From Linepithema humile (Eukaryota; Arthropoda; Insecta; Hymenoptera; Formicidae), in the NCBI RefSeq assembly GCF_040581485.1, contig NC_090129.1, positions 30,470,764 through 30,534,763 of the forward strand: a stretch of 64,000 bases of DNA, written 5' to 3'. A model generated the notes under the pieces. The model did not search any database. It was given only the letters and a program-made list of their open reading frames with translations, and was not told the origin of the DNA. Positions within the stretch are counted from its first letter, which is position 1, and every line of letters begins with the position of its first letter. Both the position numbers and the translations under genes were made by a program. Positions 46,023 to 61,000 of this stretch are shown piece by piece.

Positions 46023-49000
46023 GCCGTTCCGTGCCGCTGGACCAGTTTCTTTATCCGGTACAGCGGTGGCGGATTTCGAAACGACCGGTTCTCCTTCCAC
46101 GAGTCCGCGCTTGGTTTTCGGGACGACCGAAATAAAGCCGAGCCGCGAGGTATCCTTGCGGAGGTTTACGATCCTGCCTTCGCTGCCCACGGTTTACGGT
46201 TTGCAAAAGTAGCACGGCGATGGCCGAAAATGCACATGGTAATTTAGAAAGCTATGGAAAGTGAACTCGTGGAGCACACTAATTATCTAAAAATGTTATT
46301 CTTTGATAATTTATGTCAACATTACACAGATATTTTCAAGTTTGAAACTGATATATTCAGACAAATAACATTTATCGATAAAAAGATCAATAAGATAACA
46401 TCAGATTAACGCTGATAAAGATAAAATAAAAAAGTATTTCAAGCGAAATAGACACGCATCAAATTATTTCACAATCTAATTATATCTAAATATTATTATC
46501 AAGTATATCGCTATAGTATGTTTGTGCTTTCGTTTCTGCACATACCGTTTTGCACTGTTTAAAGAGAAACTAACTTAAAATAGAGAATGCCGTTCCTCCC
46601 GCGATAAAATACTGGCATAAAATTGTTTCTTCGCTCCCGCGAGAATTCTGTATTTCTGTAGAGAATTCATGAGATGTTTGCGGGGGAGACGCTCGGGTGT
46701 CGCGTGAGGATTTCCCTTGCGTCCGGATTTTCCTCTCGGTGTCCCCGGACGTGCGCTCCCGGCGCTCGTCGGCCAGTCGTTAATCTTAACAAGCGGAGCG
46801 GCGGAGGCGGGGATCGCCACACACGCCATTATTTAGCCGGAGGAAGAAAAGAAAGGGAAAAGAAAAGAGGCTCGTTTGCGCGTTTCATGCTCATGCGACG
46901 CGCTCTGCGCTCTGCACTCCGTCATTACGCGCTAATTAGTAATTAACGCGTTAACGCGCTTATATCTTACCGCGCATCGCAACCCGCGGCTGACATCGAT
47001 GCTTCTTATTATCTCGCGATAATTACAAGCGAACGTAATAATGGTGTTTTCGATAGAACAATGTTATCGGGATTTTATGAAGATGTATCAAAGAGATATG
47101 TTAAGAGTGTGAAGAATCTAATCCTGAAATGAGAATCCGCCGGACCACTGGAGCTTGCGCCGTAAACTTTTATCTCTCGGCGGAAATGTCAAAAGTCACC
47201 GCTTCGGCTGCTCAGCCGACGAGACACGCCAGCATCGACGAGATCCGCGAGACACACACGCCGGACTTTTGTCACGATTAGTCACGCATCAGGGCAGAGC
47301 TCCGTATCTCGGGCAGGAAAAGGCGGTCGATGCTGATTTCGTGCGGAAGAGCTGTTTGCCAGCAACGAGAGCAAACAAGCGCGCGACAAAGTGAGAGAAA
47401 GAGAAGGGAAGGCAGACGTGACGTATCAGGGATTCCCCTTCTTTTTCGCAACGAAACTTCGCTGTGCTTAATCCTTCATGAGCACGCATAGTGGAAACGA
47501 TGTAACACACTCGACCAGACATTATTAAGTTAAACTGGAACAGCCTTTAACTCTTCTGACACGAAAACTATTATATGTACTAGCGTATAATAATTTTTGT
47601 AATAAAAAATAGAATTTATACTTATAAAAATCTAAATGAATGATAACAGTAATAAATAGAAAATAACTTATAAAATTAGTACTTTTTATATTGCTTTGGT
47701 TAAATTTTTGTTTCTTTAGAACTAATTTCTTCTCTTACAACAAAAAAGAAATTTGATTGACAGAATACGTATGGAATTAACTCGAATTTCGGAAACTCTC
47801 GATCCGATCATTCTCGGTCGCGTTGACGATGTAAACGAGAGGTTTGCTCTATTCGTGGAGCACGATGCATCACGGCAGTATCTCCGCGTTGGCACGATTT
47901 GCGCGCTGTTTTCTTTGCAATCCGAGACGCGGGACGCGCGTTGTCGATGCGAGAACACGCGGCGAGCGCACACAAGCGTCGCGACGAGCGTTTACGCTTG
48001 CGTTTCGCGACAAAGATCTCCCGGTGGTGCAGGTGGTCAGCCAGAGCGAGGCGTACACGTGGCCGGTGTGTGTGCGTCGCGCAGGCTGCCAGATCGAATT
48101 AAACTCGCGTAAGCTCGATCTCCGAGTCGACGGTAACAGCTATTAGACAGTGCTGCTCCGCAAGATGTTAATCAGCGTTGTACAAAGTGTCGCGAAAAAT
48201 TTATATAACGAAAATTCAGACATCAATATATTGCTCAAAAATTGTGGAAAGAGAAAATATTGTAGAAAAAATATATATATATATTTATATACATATAATA
48301 ATAAAAATTTTATAAAAATAAAAAACTTCAAAAGATTCAATGTAAAATTTACACAGATTGAAGAATAATTCTTAATTATTAAGATTTTTCATCGAAATCA
48401 TCGATTTTATAAATAAATCATTCATATATTTTTTAAAATAAACAACTGATATTGCGTATAAATACAGCTGCCATTATCACGCGTGACTGGCGTCAACTTC
48501 GAAATCTTGTCTCTATTGTCGTCATTCGTCGCGCTGCATCCGGCGTCAACCCAACGACCGCTGATATTACTAAACAAATCGCATCCTGGATGACGAACTC
48601 GGGCATCCCCCGATTTAATTTTAGCCATGTATCTGTACCGTCTAGATAAATGCGTTTCAGATGTATCATTAACGCGCGATTATAAATCACGATCTTCGAC
48701 CTACATTGTGGGCAGAATCGAGCGGACTGTGCCAAGAATCGCGCGCCTGCCAGATTACCTCCGCCTCAAGTATGATGAGATTTCGCCGTGCCGTCTTCCA
48801 GCGGTACGTACATACATCGCGGCTTGTTGCGGCGTAGATGCAGTCGGAAAATGAGACATCAAAGAGTCCGCGGTACGCGAATTTACGGACGGCACGGAAA
48901 ATAAATTTAAATTCCAGAAGAAAACTGTTCGACTAACTTACGCTTGCGGATTATTAAGATAAAAATACTACAAGAGATAAAAGGTAGTTTTTAAGCGATA

Positions 49001-52000
49001 AAGCAACTCCTTTCCTTGAAATGTACGCATTGAATATTATTTTCTGCTTACTTGAAGGTAAATTTCACTTCTTTAGAATATTTATTCGTAAAACAAAGCG
49101 TCACGCTGGTCACGCGCGTCTGGTCTTTTATCATTGTTTGATCAATAACCTTATCTATGTCTAGTAAATTTCCTAGAGAAGGCATCTTCGGTTATTCTCG
49201 CGATAATGAATATTTTCGTCTCGGGTATTTGAGCGCAGTTAGAACCCGCATAAAAAGTTAATAACGGCGCGATAGTGCATCAAGTGGATTAAACGGGAGA
49301 CTATTGTTGGTTCAGGTGGTCGTTGCTCTGCGCCAGTCGGCTCTTTTTTTCCTCCGTCTCTCTTTGTGTTCTTTCTCGTAATTCTACGCCGTTCTGCTTC
49401 TCTTTCTCTCGTAAAAACGCGCCTTTCTTCAGCGCCGCTCGCTTGCTTTATTTCTCGCACAAAGGTGAGACAATTGAATCATCGGCCAAAGGATACTTTG
49501 GATTATTGGAGTATGTAGCGCGTGACCGAGTGACTAAGCAAATCGCATACGGCTGTCACATTTGATTTATTAGTATTGATTTAATAGCGCGAACCGTTAA
49601 AAAATATTTCTCACAAAGAAAAAAAAAAAAAATGGAATGCAAAGATCGCAACAACTACAGTGGCGATCAGCACTTAATTATATAATATTTTCATGAATAA
49701 AATAAATACATTTGATCTTTCTAAAATTATTTAAACCATACACGATTTATATTAAATTAAACATAATAGCGAAATGAAAAATTTAAATTGGATCCTCGAC
49801 AAGTTAAAGATATTAAGTTGATATCGAGCCAAGAGAGCGTATTAATTGCGCTCGAGACGATTACAGAATCACGTGCAATTAGAAGATACAAACGCGACGT
49901 GTGCCAGGGCAGCGTCTCGCCGCTACCGCCATCGATCACCAAAGATCCGTCAAGGACCTTCACGCGGTTACCGCGGTTACGCAAGTGGAAAAAGAGAGCT
50001 CCGACCGTGAGCGCACGCATTAAGGGTCTATCCTCGAAATCCGTTTGCAGCAGCCTTTATCGTCGGTCTGATAATGGTTTTTTAATGACAACAACCGGGG
50101 ACCTTCGGGCTGCTGTACGTTCTCACGCCCACGCTCACCGTTACGCCACTTTTTAGCTGTCTGCTAACTAATAACAGTCTTTTCGAGGTCGAGAAGCGAT
50201 TTTCCGCGCGAAGAATTGATGTAAGAATTTAGAACTGGAACACGCTATTATATTCTATATTTTCACGAAATGCATCATTTGTATTTTAGTTTCAAAAAGA
50301 TATGTTAACATATAAAATAATTATACGGACAATTTTACGGTATTCAATAAATTGAAAGAATACAGCCACCAGCTGAGAACAAAACAACCTTATTATTATC
50401 TTATTATCATCTTATTATCAGCAAGAAATGCGACATTAAAATTGTGAAAATACTGGACAAGTAGAACTTTGGCGACCTCGGTACAATTCCGGTGTTTGTT
50501 TGCCGTTTAGCTACCTGCGACGTGTTCAGAGAAGATTAGTCGTTGTTTGCTGTATCTTTTTTTCTTTATTTATAACCTGTTTGCGTGGACGCGCGAGACG
50601 CAGATCGATCAAATTAACATCATTTGTAGGACGATCGATTCGCGCGCGGATCAAACGAGTGGATCAGGCGGAGCGGCTAATGCGAATTAACGGGCGCGTA
50701 ACTCACGCGTGCGGCGACGAGAGCGCGCACACGCATACACACTGTGGTCGCTTTCACGCGAATACGTCAGGGCTTATCCCATTTGGATATCTGCCAATGC
50801 CCCGACGGTCTAACTCCCGTCAGATGCGCCTAAAATAACGAATCGATCAAGCTTAACGCGCGCGACTTTCAACGTTGATCGGCCAGCTAGACGCAATAAA
50901 CAGATTGTGAAATTCTTATTACTTTATATAGATTTTTCCTTCAAAATAATGTCGAATAGAAATTACTCGCTGTTTAGAGTAACCTTCAATTTTCAACGTT
51001 AGATTTTCTCGGTAAGGAAATTGCAGACAAAGTCTTGATGAAAGTAAGAAGACTCAAGAACACTCTGGAAAATTTCAGACTTTAAGTTAAGCGAAATAGT
51101 GCTTTTTACTCTAGCTATGTTGTTTAAACTCAACTTCCGAGAATCTTTTTATCAAATATCTTTGATAAAATTATCAAATTAATTTCGAAATTCGAAGATA
51201 CAAAATTATTATTTTGCAGAATAAATTTCTATATCGGTATTCTTTGATTCGCCTATTTTTAAAGAGATTACGTATTGTTGTATCGATGTTAGATAGCATG
51301 ACACATGACATGTTATTGGCAAGGCAAGCTTCTCTCTTTTGAGAAACGAGACGCCCGCGCGCAACTTTGCGAGACATGCGATTTGGAGCCGAGTAGTCGA
51401 TAGATTGTTTTCCGGCGTCCAGAAAATGGGACGTCGGGCTGTTTTCGACGGGGGATGTAAATGTTTATCAGTCGATTGCCAATAAAAACAGCAGCACCGA
51501 TGGCATGCTTTCAGCGACTTCCTGCTGGCCACCACCCGAGGCGAGGGTGCACAGTGGGAATCGAGCCGGTTCCACCATCGACGAAAATTAGAAGTTAATA
51601 TACGTGACAGGCGAGAACCTGTGTTCTTTAGACACATGATGTTCGATCGCGACTTGTTACGTTGTTCGACAGTCAGTTATCGGTGAATTATTTCATTAGA
51701 AATTGACCGATGACAGGTTTCTCACTTGCTTCTTTAACTGTGTAACGGCGAATTATCGTATTATATTCAGAAATAATTTCTTTTTATACTCTCTACAAAC
51801 TCTCGACTTGTTTGACTTTCGATTTTTGCGGGCTATTTTCTGGCGAGCTATTTAAAATCGGAGCGTTCTGTTACGCGTATGCTGCGAGTAATCACGAGTA
51901 AAGAAGGAACGAGCCCGCGAAAAGATCGGCCTCTCTCGCCATATTTCTCGTGTCAGAGGTCTACAAACGACACGCGTCGCGCGGTTTATTTCGTGACGCG

Positions 52001-55000
52001 TGATTCACGTCGGCGGCGCCAAGCATGGCTCGTTGCTTGCCGTTCCTTTTTGTCACTTTTGCTTGTCCCTGTTCTCGCGTTTCTTTCCTTTTTAAAACTT
52101 CTGAACTATCGGATTTTTTTGATAACGTTTGAATGTGTTATAACAGTTAATTGGCAACAATTTAATTTGATGGAGAAATTTTCCTTTCTCTGTTCTGAAT
52201 GCGTTATATACGTTTTATAAATATTTCAGTAATTAGATGCATAGTTTTTCTTGTATAATAAAAAATATGGTTGTAATTTGATTTTATGTTACTACATATA
52301 TCGCATTGTAATCTTGGTACAATTTAAAATTTTATAAAATGGTATTTTTGAACAATTATACATAATTTTGAACCAAAGATATTTTTCGAAATACTAATTA
52401 AACAATGATATTAATACTCGCAGTGATTAAAGACAATGAACTGCGCGGTCACGTTTACCTTAACACATTATTAAACGGCATCAATAATTAAAATGCAATT
52501 AAAATAACGCTTTCGTGACTTCGTGACTTTGCGACTTCGCTTCATTATTCTTTATTTATGAGAACGACCGAGACGTTTCTGTGCTCTTTGTTCGCTTTCT
52601 CGGAAGGAAATCAAACTTTTAGTTTTTTACAGCTCGCATTCTTACGATCTGGCTGTCAGTCAACGTGTTTTACACTTCTTACACGGCATTAAGCGCGACT
52701 TAACAGGGTGAAAGACGGCGCCTGCTAGGCTGAGAGACATCCCTCGCAATCTGGCTATCGGTTAATCCGTCCCTTCGACCCTTCGTGTGCCCTTCGAACT
52801 TCTTCCTTTTAAAAGCCTGTCACTGGCGCCGTCAGGGAATAAAATGGCAGGTGAAATTCTGCGGAAATTAACGCGCTGACATAACTGACTTGTAAGGGCT
52901 AATTTGAAAGCTAATTAAGGATTTATTTTTAATTATCTATAATGGAATTATAATTATCTATAATGGTTCTATCATTACCTCTCAATTAATTATTTTAGAT
53001 TATTACTACAAACGAGAAATTTTGACAGTAAATTTTTTGCTGTTATTTGGCCAAAAAACATAAGCGAAATTGTAAGCCGCTGTTCCGAAATACTATTCTT
53101 CCAAGTTTTCCTTCTCGTCTTTCTTTCGAAAATTCTTTTCTAAAACAGCCTAAAAAGAAATATGTTGCTTAGTCCCTTAGTATCCATATTTTCGCACAAG
53201 TGATTTCTTGCGCTCGGAGAGAAAACGTGATATCATCTCACCGTCGTAATTTATAGCAACGAGCGTGCCGTTTCTAAAACGCGACATGCTGTTTTCAAAC
53301 AGACCGACGCTCCCCCTTTTCTTCCTCGCGCGATAGCCATCGCATATTTACGCATGCGGGGGCGACCGATTTATCGTCCGCGTCGAAAGTGATAGCGCGA
53401 TAGCGCGCGAGGGTGAAGTTTTGATCAGCGTGTTCTTGTTCCCCATAGTTGTACGTACGGCCATCGAATGGGCAATGCGGCCGAGGGAAGCGCGAGCAAA
53501 GGGGGGCCGATGTGTACTCCCGCGGCCATTGTGTTGCCAGGGCGATTCAGTGACCCCCTGCGGATATCGGCAAGGGTGAATGAAGAAGGGAGGGAGGCTG
53601 CCAACCCCCGAACCGCGGGATAAATATCGCTCGCGGGGGACCCTTCTTTCCACGTAAGAATTCTTAATTCGGTGGGGCGAGAGACGGAGAAAGCGGGAGA
53701 AACGGGGGCACCTCGTGTGCGCGCCCGTAGAACCCTCGAATCTTATCGATCCCGTCGTCCCCCGGAACGCGAAGAGGGTGCACGAATCCGGCGCAATATC
53801 GAAAGGCGCTTCATGCCTTCGTATCCGACACGCATCATTGTGTGTAATTGGCACATTCATTTAGGGGGAGCGTTTATTTTGCGGAATCTTATAGCTATCT
53901 GCACTGATCGAGATTGCCTGCTGTTCATTTCATTCACGAGGTATCTACCCTTCGGCGATATATTAACTGTTACCTTATTTCTGATTATCGGAAAAGGTAA
54001 AAATAACTTATCCTTCAAGACATGTGAGAAAATATTTTATATAATATTTTTTACACGATTCAAATTACGTTACGCGCCGCAATAATATCCGAGAAACTTG
54101 TATTTTATTTTTACTTTTGATAAGAAAAGAACGGATGATTTGAATCCTTATCGCGCTTTTCGATTCGAGAGGCACGACTCGAAGGAGCGGCTCTCTTTCG
54201 ATGCGATATCGGAATCAACTGAAACATGATCGGATAACGAATACGTACAGTCCGGCTGCAACGCTATGGTTTTCACGGTCAACGTGCGTGCGGCCCCGGC
54301 CAGTCTGGGCGTCGGGACGCCCGGCGCCACGTCTGCTACGTCCCTGCACCCCCGCGACGACTGCAGAGACTCATAAATTTTCTGGAACGTGGGTTCTCCC
54401 GTTTCGTTTACCTTATCGGCGCCGGGTGAAACGCGGTGCGGCATAATTTTACACTTTTTCGCGCATTCGGCTTCTCTCTGTCGCGAGATCGATACCCTCT
54501 CGACGGCGAACAAAGCCAGTCTCGCATTGATTAGCGATCCGAGTTTATACAAACTGATATAATATGTCGGCGACTTGGAATTTTTACATGCTGCAGACAC
54601 AGAATCTTTATGTTTATTGATAAAACTGCGTTGCGTCAATGTAGACTTGCGATTATTCGTACGTTAATTACTTTTTTCTGCGTCATATGCAGATGTAATT
54701 GTCCTGCTTTTATAATACGAGTTTTAATTTGCATGAAATAGCAGTTGTATGTGGCGGGAAATGTTGTTTTTGCAGAAAAAAGAGTATATCTATGAAAATA
54801 TTGAATGCGTAAAGAATTAAAGCTCTGACGTTATTTCAAATGTTATTCTTATACATTCGTGTTACTTTGCGTAGTTAAAATATTTTGTCATATGCATTAG
54901 TTTTTTGCATGGATATATTTTTAGAAGGTCTGCATACCTTTCTTTTTTATAATTTTTATTCATTAATATAATAAATTTGTGTTTGCAAATATGTATGCAA

Positions 55001-58000
55001 ATTTTGTTCATTATAGATATAGTAATTTTATTAATTAACTGAAAATAATTACAGATAGAAACAACAATAAAATTCTAGCACATTCTAATTTCACAACGCC
55101 CCTTAAACAGCGCGCAAATCGACCTTACGAAACTATGTCGGCCCACAAGAAAATGTATCGCGTATGCATATCGCTGACCTTTCATGGATATTTATTTATT
55201 AGCGCGCGCTCTTTTATTGCATTCCTCGTTGCATAATAAGCGCATAAAACGCAACGGTGAGATAGGTATCTCGTTGGCGATTCGCATAATTCCCCACTTT
55301 TACCGTACATCGAGTTGCAGGGCGTCCTTCGGGGGTATCGATCGTCGGCGGAACCGAAATACGTGCCAAATGCATTTTTTCGTTGCTGCGGCGGCTAGCG
55401 ACGCGCGAGTAAACTTTCCGCGCAGTTTCGCACAGCAGTTTGTTTTCGCTCGTGTGAAGGACATTCGAGAGATTAAGTCGCGATTCGCTGTCGCAGCTCT
55501 GTCACTCGAAGACAGGATGAACGTGTCGTCCTGTTTCGCGAAACACGCGCTCGGAAAGTCGGGACTTTTGAAGACGACGGCCTGTTTAAATACGCATAAG
55601 AGTGCGCTCGTATGAATTACATCCTCTAATTATACGGCTTTTATCTTGGAAGAAATGCGTTTGCACATTGCAAATTACGCGTGTGTGACAAGCGGAAATG
55701 CGTATTTTACATCTGATTATCATATCAACGACAACAAATAACTTTTGAATAAATGCGTGACTATGTATAAACACATTTATTCACGTGTAAATGTAATTTT
55801 TGCATAGATGTAAATGTAAATTATAGAGAGCTTCGAACTTTCAAATTTAGTTTAAAACTTATTCCATTTTATTTTGAAACAGAAACGCAGCAAGAATTTT
55901 AACAAAGTCTGTTGGAGTTTACTTTGTCCAAGAAATTCTTGGATTTCGTCCTAAAATAAACAAAAAATCTGTCCTTTGTAAAGTAATAGTCGAAGTTTGA
56001 ATAGTGATTATTTTCTATTTTAGGGTCGACTCTTGCTCTCGCACACGTCGTTTTCAACAACTACGCCTTGTTGACTGCCAGAGTAGCGCGCGCGCGAGAG
56101 TTCCCTGACTAAAATGGCCAGAGCTCGGAGAGCGCGAGTAGGTTAAAGTGCTAATGCCGTATGATTGCCGACGACCAACACGACCAGCGACCAGCAGTAT
56201 AAGCAGCTACGCCGTGTGTTAAACCATGTTACAATCTACCGGGTGTTCGCCTACAAACGCTTCAAGGACTTTTTATTTGAAATCGCGATTGGGTTTGAAC
56301 AAAAAATACAATAAGTAATTTAATGACAGAAATGCGTATCATTTTTAAAAATATACGTTGCTTTCGATAGAAAATTTACTAAACTACTAAAGTGGGTAAA
56401 AAAAAATTCTAAAACATTGATTCTCAATTTTGAACGATCAAACGTTTGTAACTTTGTAAACGGAATTCGATAAAGAGCAACGAAAGACAGCAATCCTCAT
56501 TATCGTTATTTAAACGGACAAATAAAGAGGTTTTTTAAATCTGAATTTTGATCTACATCTTTTGATCTAAATCCAAAAATTTTACGTTTATCAATTTCCA
56601 TGTAAAGATAGAAAGATAAGCCGGAATATCCGTGGCAACAAAAAAGTTATTAATATACTTATCGGTAAATTCATCGATAATATATCTATGTTAAAAACGT
56701 TAGTGATTTATCTGTAAGTACAAAGTGCATCGCTACAATAAATATGGTCATTTCTAATGAGCTTTTAGAAAGAGATTAGCTGTTGATTAACCAACTCGTT
56801 TGTCGGTCTTATTGACGTCGCGGTTAAGCTGAAAGATATTGAGTTCATGTTGACACGATCCAGCTTTCTCGGAAGCGAAACTACGTTGTGAAATTCATTC
56901 TTTGTTTTATTTCTTATTCATAAATAGTTTTTTCCTTTTTTTTCACTGTGTGCTCAAAATGATTAAAAGAAAAGTGTTTAATATCGACAGTAAATGTCTG
57001 TTCATAACGAGCTCACTAATGAGTTCGATAATAAATCTTCTATAGCTAATGAGTTTATCAATATATCTTTCATAATTTTATAGATTTCTCATTATATGGA
57101 CAACAATCGATAAGATTAAATGTCCTGGAAATTCTTACATTTTGTAGATGGAAGATTATTTTAATTTTTTTCATATATTACACGAGATAATAACAATAAT
57201 AATCAATGAGTTTCAAAAATTCCAAGGCTGATTTTTTGAGATATTTTTATCTTGTGGACTTTAAAACTTTCAATAAAGATAACTAATTATTTTCTAATCT
57301 TATATATTTATGTCTGTTATCTTAAAAAAAATTGTTATTTAAGATATGAATTTTAAGAAATATAACAATATGTTTTAATGAGAAAATCAAAGAATCTCGT
57401 AGAAAATGCTTGAGGACAATACACATTCGTGATCGTTTGTGAGATGCATAAAATGGTTTCGTGTGTATGGTAGTGCAATTAACGCGGCATGAGGGCAGAC
57501 GATATCGTCGTCGACAAAGGGCAGCCGTGGCTTTCGGCCTGATGGCATGTCTCGCCGGTTCTGAATGTTATTAAACGTAATTTAATATCTAGCCCCGGTC
57601 GTTCGTAAGCCCGGAGACACCCTCCCTCCCTCCCCCTCTCTTTTATCTCCCGGAATCCACAATGAATGCGGTGGCGATTCCTATTAAAGTCTACGAGCGG
57701 CAATGCGCGCTTTCCGCGCGGCGTAGGCGGGCATCCGTCTCGCTTTCTCGAAGACAGGAAGATTCTGTCGATTGCGAAATTCGGTCGCTCTACCAAGATC
57801 TCGTTTATATTTTTTAGATTAATTCTCGACAATTAATTTATATAAATATATTTTCCGACATTACCGAAATGCAAAGGTTTTGTTTTAAAAGCATTATTTA
57901 ATTAACTCTTCTTAACAAGAACAAATATATATTTATTTATCTATAAATAACATCGTAAATATATATTTATTAATTATTCTTTATCGAGTGAAATCTACAA

Positions 58001-61000
58001 TTAATGCAGCAATCGATTCCAATAAAGTTCGGACCAATTAACGTTTGACAATCTGCCGCTTCACCGAAAGAAACGGAAGAAGAAACGATCGAGGAACGCG
58101 TGCGGCAATGAGATTTCTCGGCAGCGATAAATTTCCTCTCCATCTCTCGTCCTCCCTTTCCCGCCCCTACATCGTATTTGGCCCTTGTATAAGTGCGGCT
58201 AAGTTTATTAGAGCAATTTCCAACGCCGAGCGATGGCCCACCCGACGATGCTGCGGGGGCTCGAAAAAGTTGCACTCCGACAGCGGGGTTTCCATGACTA
58301 CCCGTTATATGGGGAGCCCGTAATTGCCACGTCCAGCCGCCGCAACGATGATAATTATTGCTTGTGGTTTTTAGCGATCGCGCGAATTTCAAGCCAAACT
58401 AAACTCGCTCCGTCGTTAGTTGACGTCGCACTTTTTTCGCTTCCTTTTTTACTGCGCCTTTATGGTCTTTCGCACTTTAGCAATCTTTTTGTGATTCCAC
58501 AAACTGCGAGAATTCCTTGTATGTATATCAGCAATATTCGTGCAATATTTAATTCCGAATATTTTTTGCAAAAAAAATCGTCAGCGTGCATTAAATAATG
58601 TGATTTTATCATCATTTTTGTAATTTTAATGCAGAGATCGAAATTGTACGTATAATGTAATTGAAATTAATTTTTCGTGTAACAGAAAGGTATATCTTAA
58701 GTTAATCGTCATGTTATCATTATTATGAATAAATGCAGAATATGGTCAATATATTCATTGTTATGAATAAATACAGAAGTTAAAGCGACAAGAGCAACGA
58801 AATTTCAACTCGTAAGAATTTTGATCGAGTTTTAATTTCCATTTTAATTACCGTCTTTTACATTTGTCAAGAGCACAGCAACTTTAAATGTATGATATTT
58901 TTCGCTTAATTAGGGCGTATGGAATATTTTGTTTAAAACTTCCCCTTATAAAATCCGTTTAAGACTAAACACACGCGATCGCACGTCACGGCTCGTTGCA
59001 CCAGTTGTAAATAACCTTGTACATTCGAGAGAACATATGTGGACCGCGGGAATCTTTATACTATGCGGCGCATTTCTTACGAATTCTTTTACAAAGCTCG
59101 CGGAGGTGGAGGCGAAGGAGGAGGGTCGAGAACCCGCAGGAGCGTAACAACGAACGATTGTTTCGTTAAATTATTTTCTGCGGGTTGAAGGCGGCCCCCG
59201 TCTACTTCTCTTACAACGACGACGGTGGCCGAGGAGGGGGGGGGGGGAGGACAAGCGTTAAAAAGAAGGCGAAAATCGAGGTACAAACAGAATCAGAGGG
59301 GAAGATGGCGAGTGAGAGGAGTCGGAGGAGCGGGTCGAGGGACACTGCGACTGTTTAGCCTTGACATTCGCCTCCCACATCCTGCCGGGCTGTCAGTGGC
59401 ACTCAACCGGTGAATTTTTCGTCGCCACCGGGTTTTTGCTCAAGGACGAAAACCCGTTATCATCCATCTAGCTGGATTTTAATGTATTATAACCATGAAA
59501 AACTGGTCTGCATGATTGTACAATGGAAACGTGATGATTGATGCAAGGTCCTTGTTTCTTGTGTTGAAATTACCGTTATTATACCGGTTTCAATTCTCTG
59601 TTTATTGCGTTTGAAAAGGAAGCTCGACTAATGACGAGTATACAAATCGATTTAAAATTGGACTCAAGCCTAAAGTAGATTCAAATCTGTAATGTGATTT
59701 AATATTCTTTTATATGAAATTAACTATAAAAGAATAGAATTTTATTGATAATTGATAATTATTTGATAAGAAATCGCTTTTGCAGTCAGCTTTTAACTCC
59801 ATTAACTTTCGTCCGACATTGCGATTCGATCGTTATCGCGTCAGTTCTAATCAGATCGTTAGAACATAATTTTGCGATTTCACGCAAGTAGCGCGCGTCT
59901 TTCGAAAATAGCACGAGATAGCGCGGGAGAGCGAAAAGTCGCACATACGTTGCGTTCCCCTTGAGACTCGCAGCTGCCTCTGAACGTCGATTTGCATTTC
60001 TGCATAATGCGCGCGATTTGTTTGATAATGCGTAATGTGCATTCTAGTTCCGCGAATTCGTAGGAGAACGGCGCGAGCGGCGCGTGAACACCTCGCGGCG
60101 GACCTTAATCGGTTGGTCCTTAAAAGAAAACGTGCCAAGGCCGAGAATGATCTCAATAGCGAGCGCGACGAGCACGGCCGCTCGTATTATTAATTTGCAC
60201 CGTGATTCAAAGCTGCAGGCGCCACCCAGATGGACAACGCCGCCACGTGTGTTGTTTTCCGCCACAGCTGGCTATTTATTATGCAAAACACGAAATGAAA
60301 ACCGATTTGTATAATTAACTATTGGGTTTCATTTATTATTCCATTTATCATGCAAATGTGGTAATTATTGATTTTATTGTTAATAAAGCAATTTGTATTT
60401 ATATGTGCGACTGAGATAATAATGACGAAAGTAAGGAAAATCCTAAAATATAATTAATGAAGAATAATTTGACCAGTAAAATATATAATAAACATTTTTT
60501 TCTATTCGTAGATCAATGTTCAGTAAAAAAAATTGTAATAAAATATTAAATAACTTTGATTCCGCGACCTTTTGAAGCTAAGAATGTCATTGCTCGCGTC
60601 CTGCTCTTACAAATCCCATGTGATTAATTAATTTTCTTCGACGATTATTGCTCTTTCCCACAACTGCCGCTGTTCTCCGCTTCTCGCATTCAATTGCGCA
60701 ACGTTTCGAGTTTTTCCATGAACAAGTAGAATACTTGATAAAACTACTTTTATTTTCAATTGGTTGCAACACGCCTGGATCGTTCATCACGCTCGCGGAG
60801 CAATTATGCAATTCGTTACGACGGATGAAAGAGGCGATTTCGTAAAAGGCTACGATCTTGTCGAAACCAAATTTGGTGGACAGGGTAAAAATACAAGATA
60901 AATTACTATATAATTAATTTCTTTTATCGCAAGTAAAGAAAAACATGTATCGTATCGAGAGAAAGTTCTCATATTTTTTATCGTATCACATGCAGAGATA

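Larger units (their letters stand above)
40001..52000. other. Non-coding spacer with dense CpG islands, middle part
   Basis: CpG-rich blocks are prominent at about 40020-41170, 41560-41980, 44740-45580, 45840-46230, 46640-47520, 47780-48130, 49240-49560, 49900-50160, 50500-50890 and 51330-51620, separated by AT-rich DNA. Simple repeats are GA (about 40270-40320), a C-run (about 40897-40906), CT (41521-41548) and a CGT triplet run (about 45991-46022). No RNA gene or protein family was recognised. Confidence 0.5.

Noticed and set aside
45846..46247. 133-residue frame with polySer
   Set aside because: The polySer is the CGT triplet repeat and the rest has no domain.
51540..51580. tRNA B-box-like GGCTCGATTCC
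   Set aside because: No A box at proper distance and no cloverleaf or acceptor stem could be drawn.
53348..53860. 170-residue minus frame
   Set aside because: Openness follows from high GC. It has no recognisable motif, and overlapping frames are also open.
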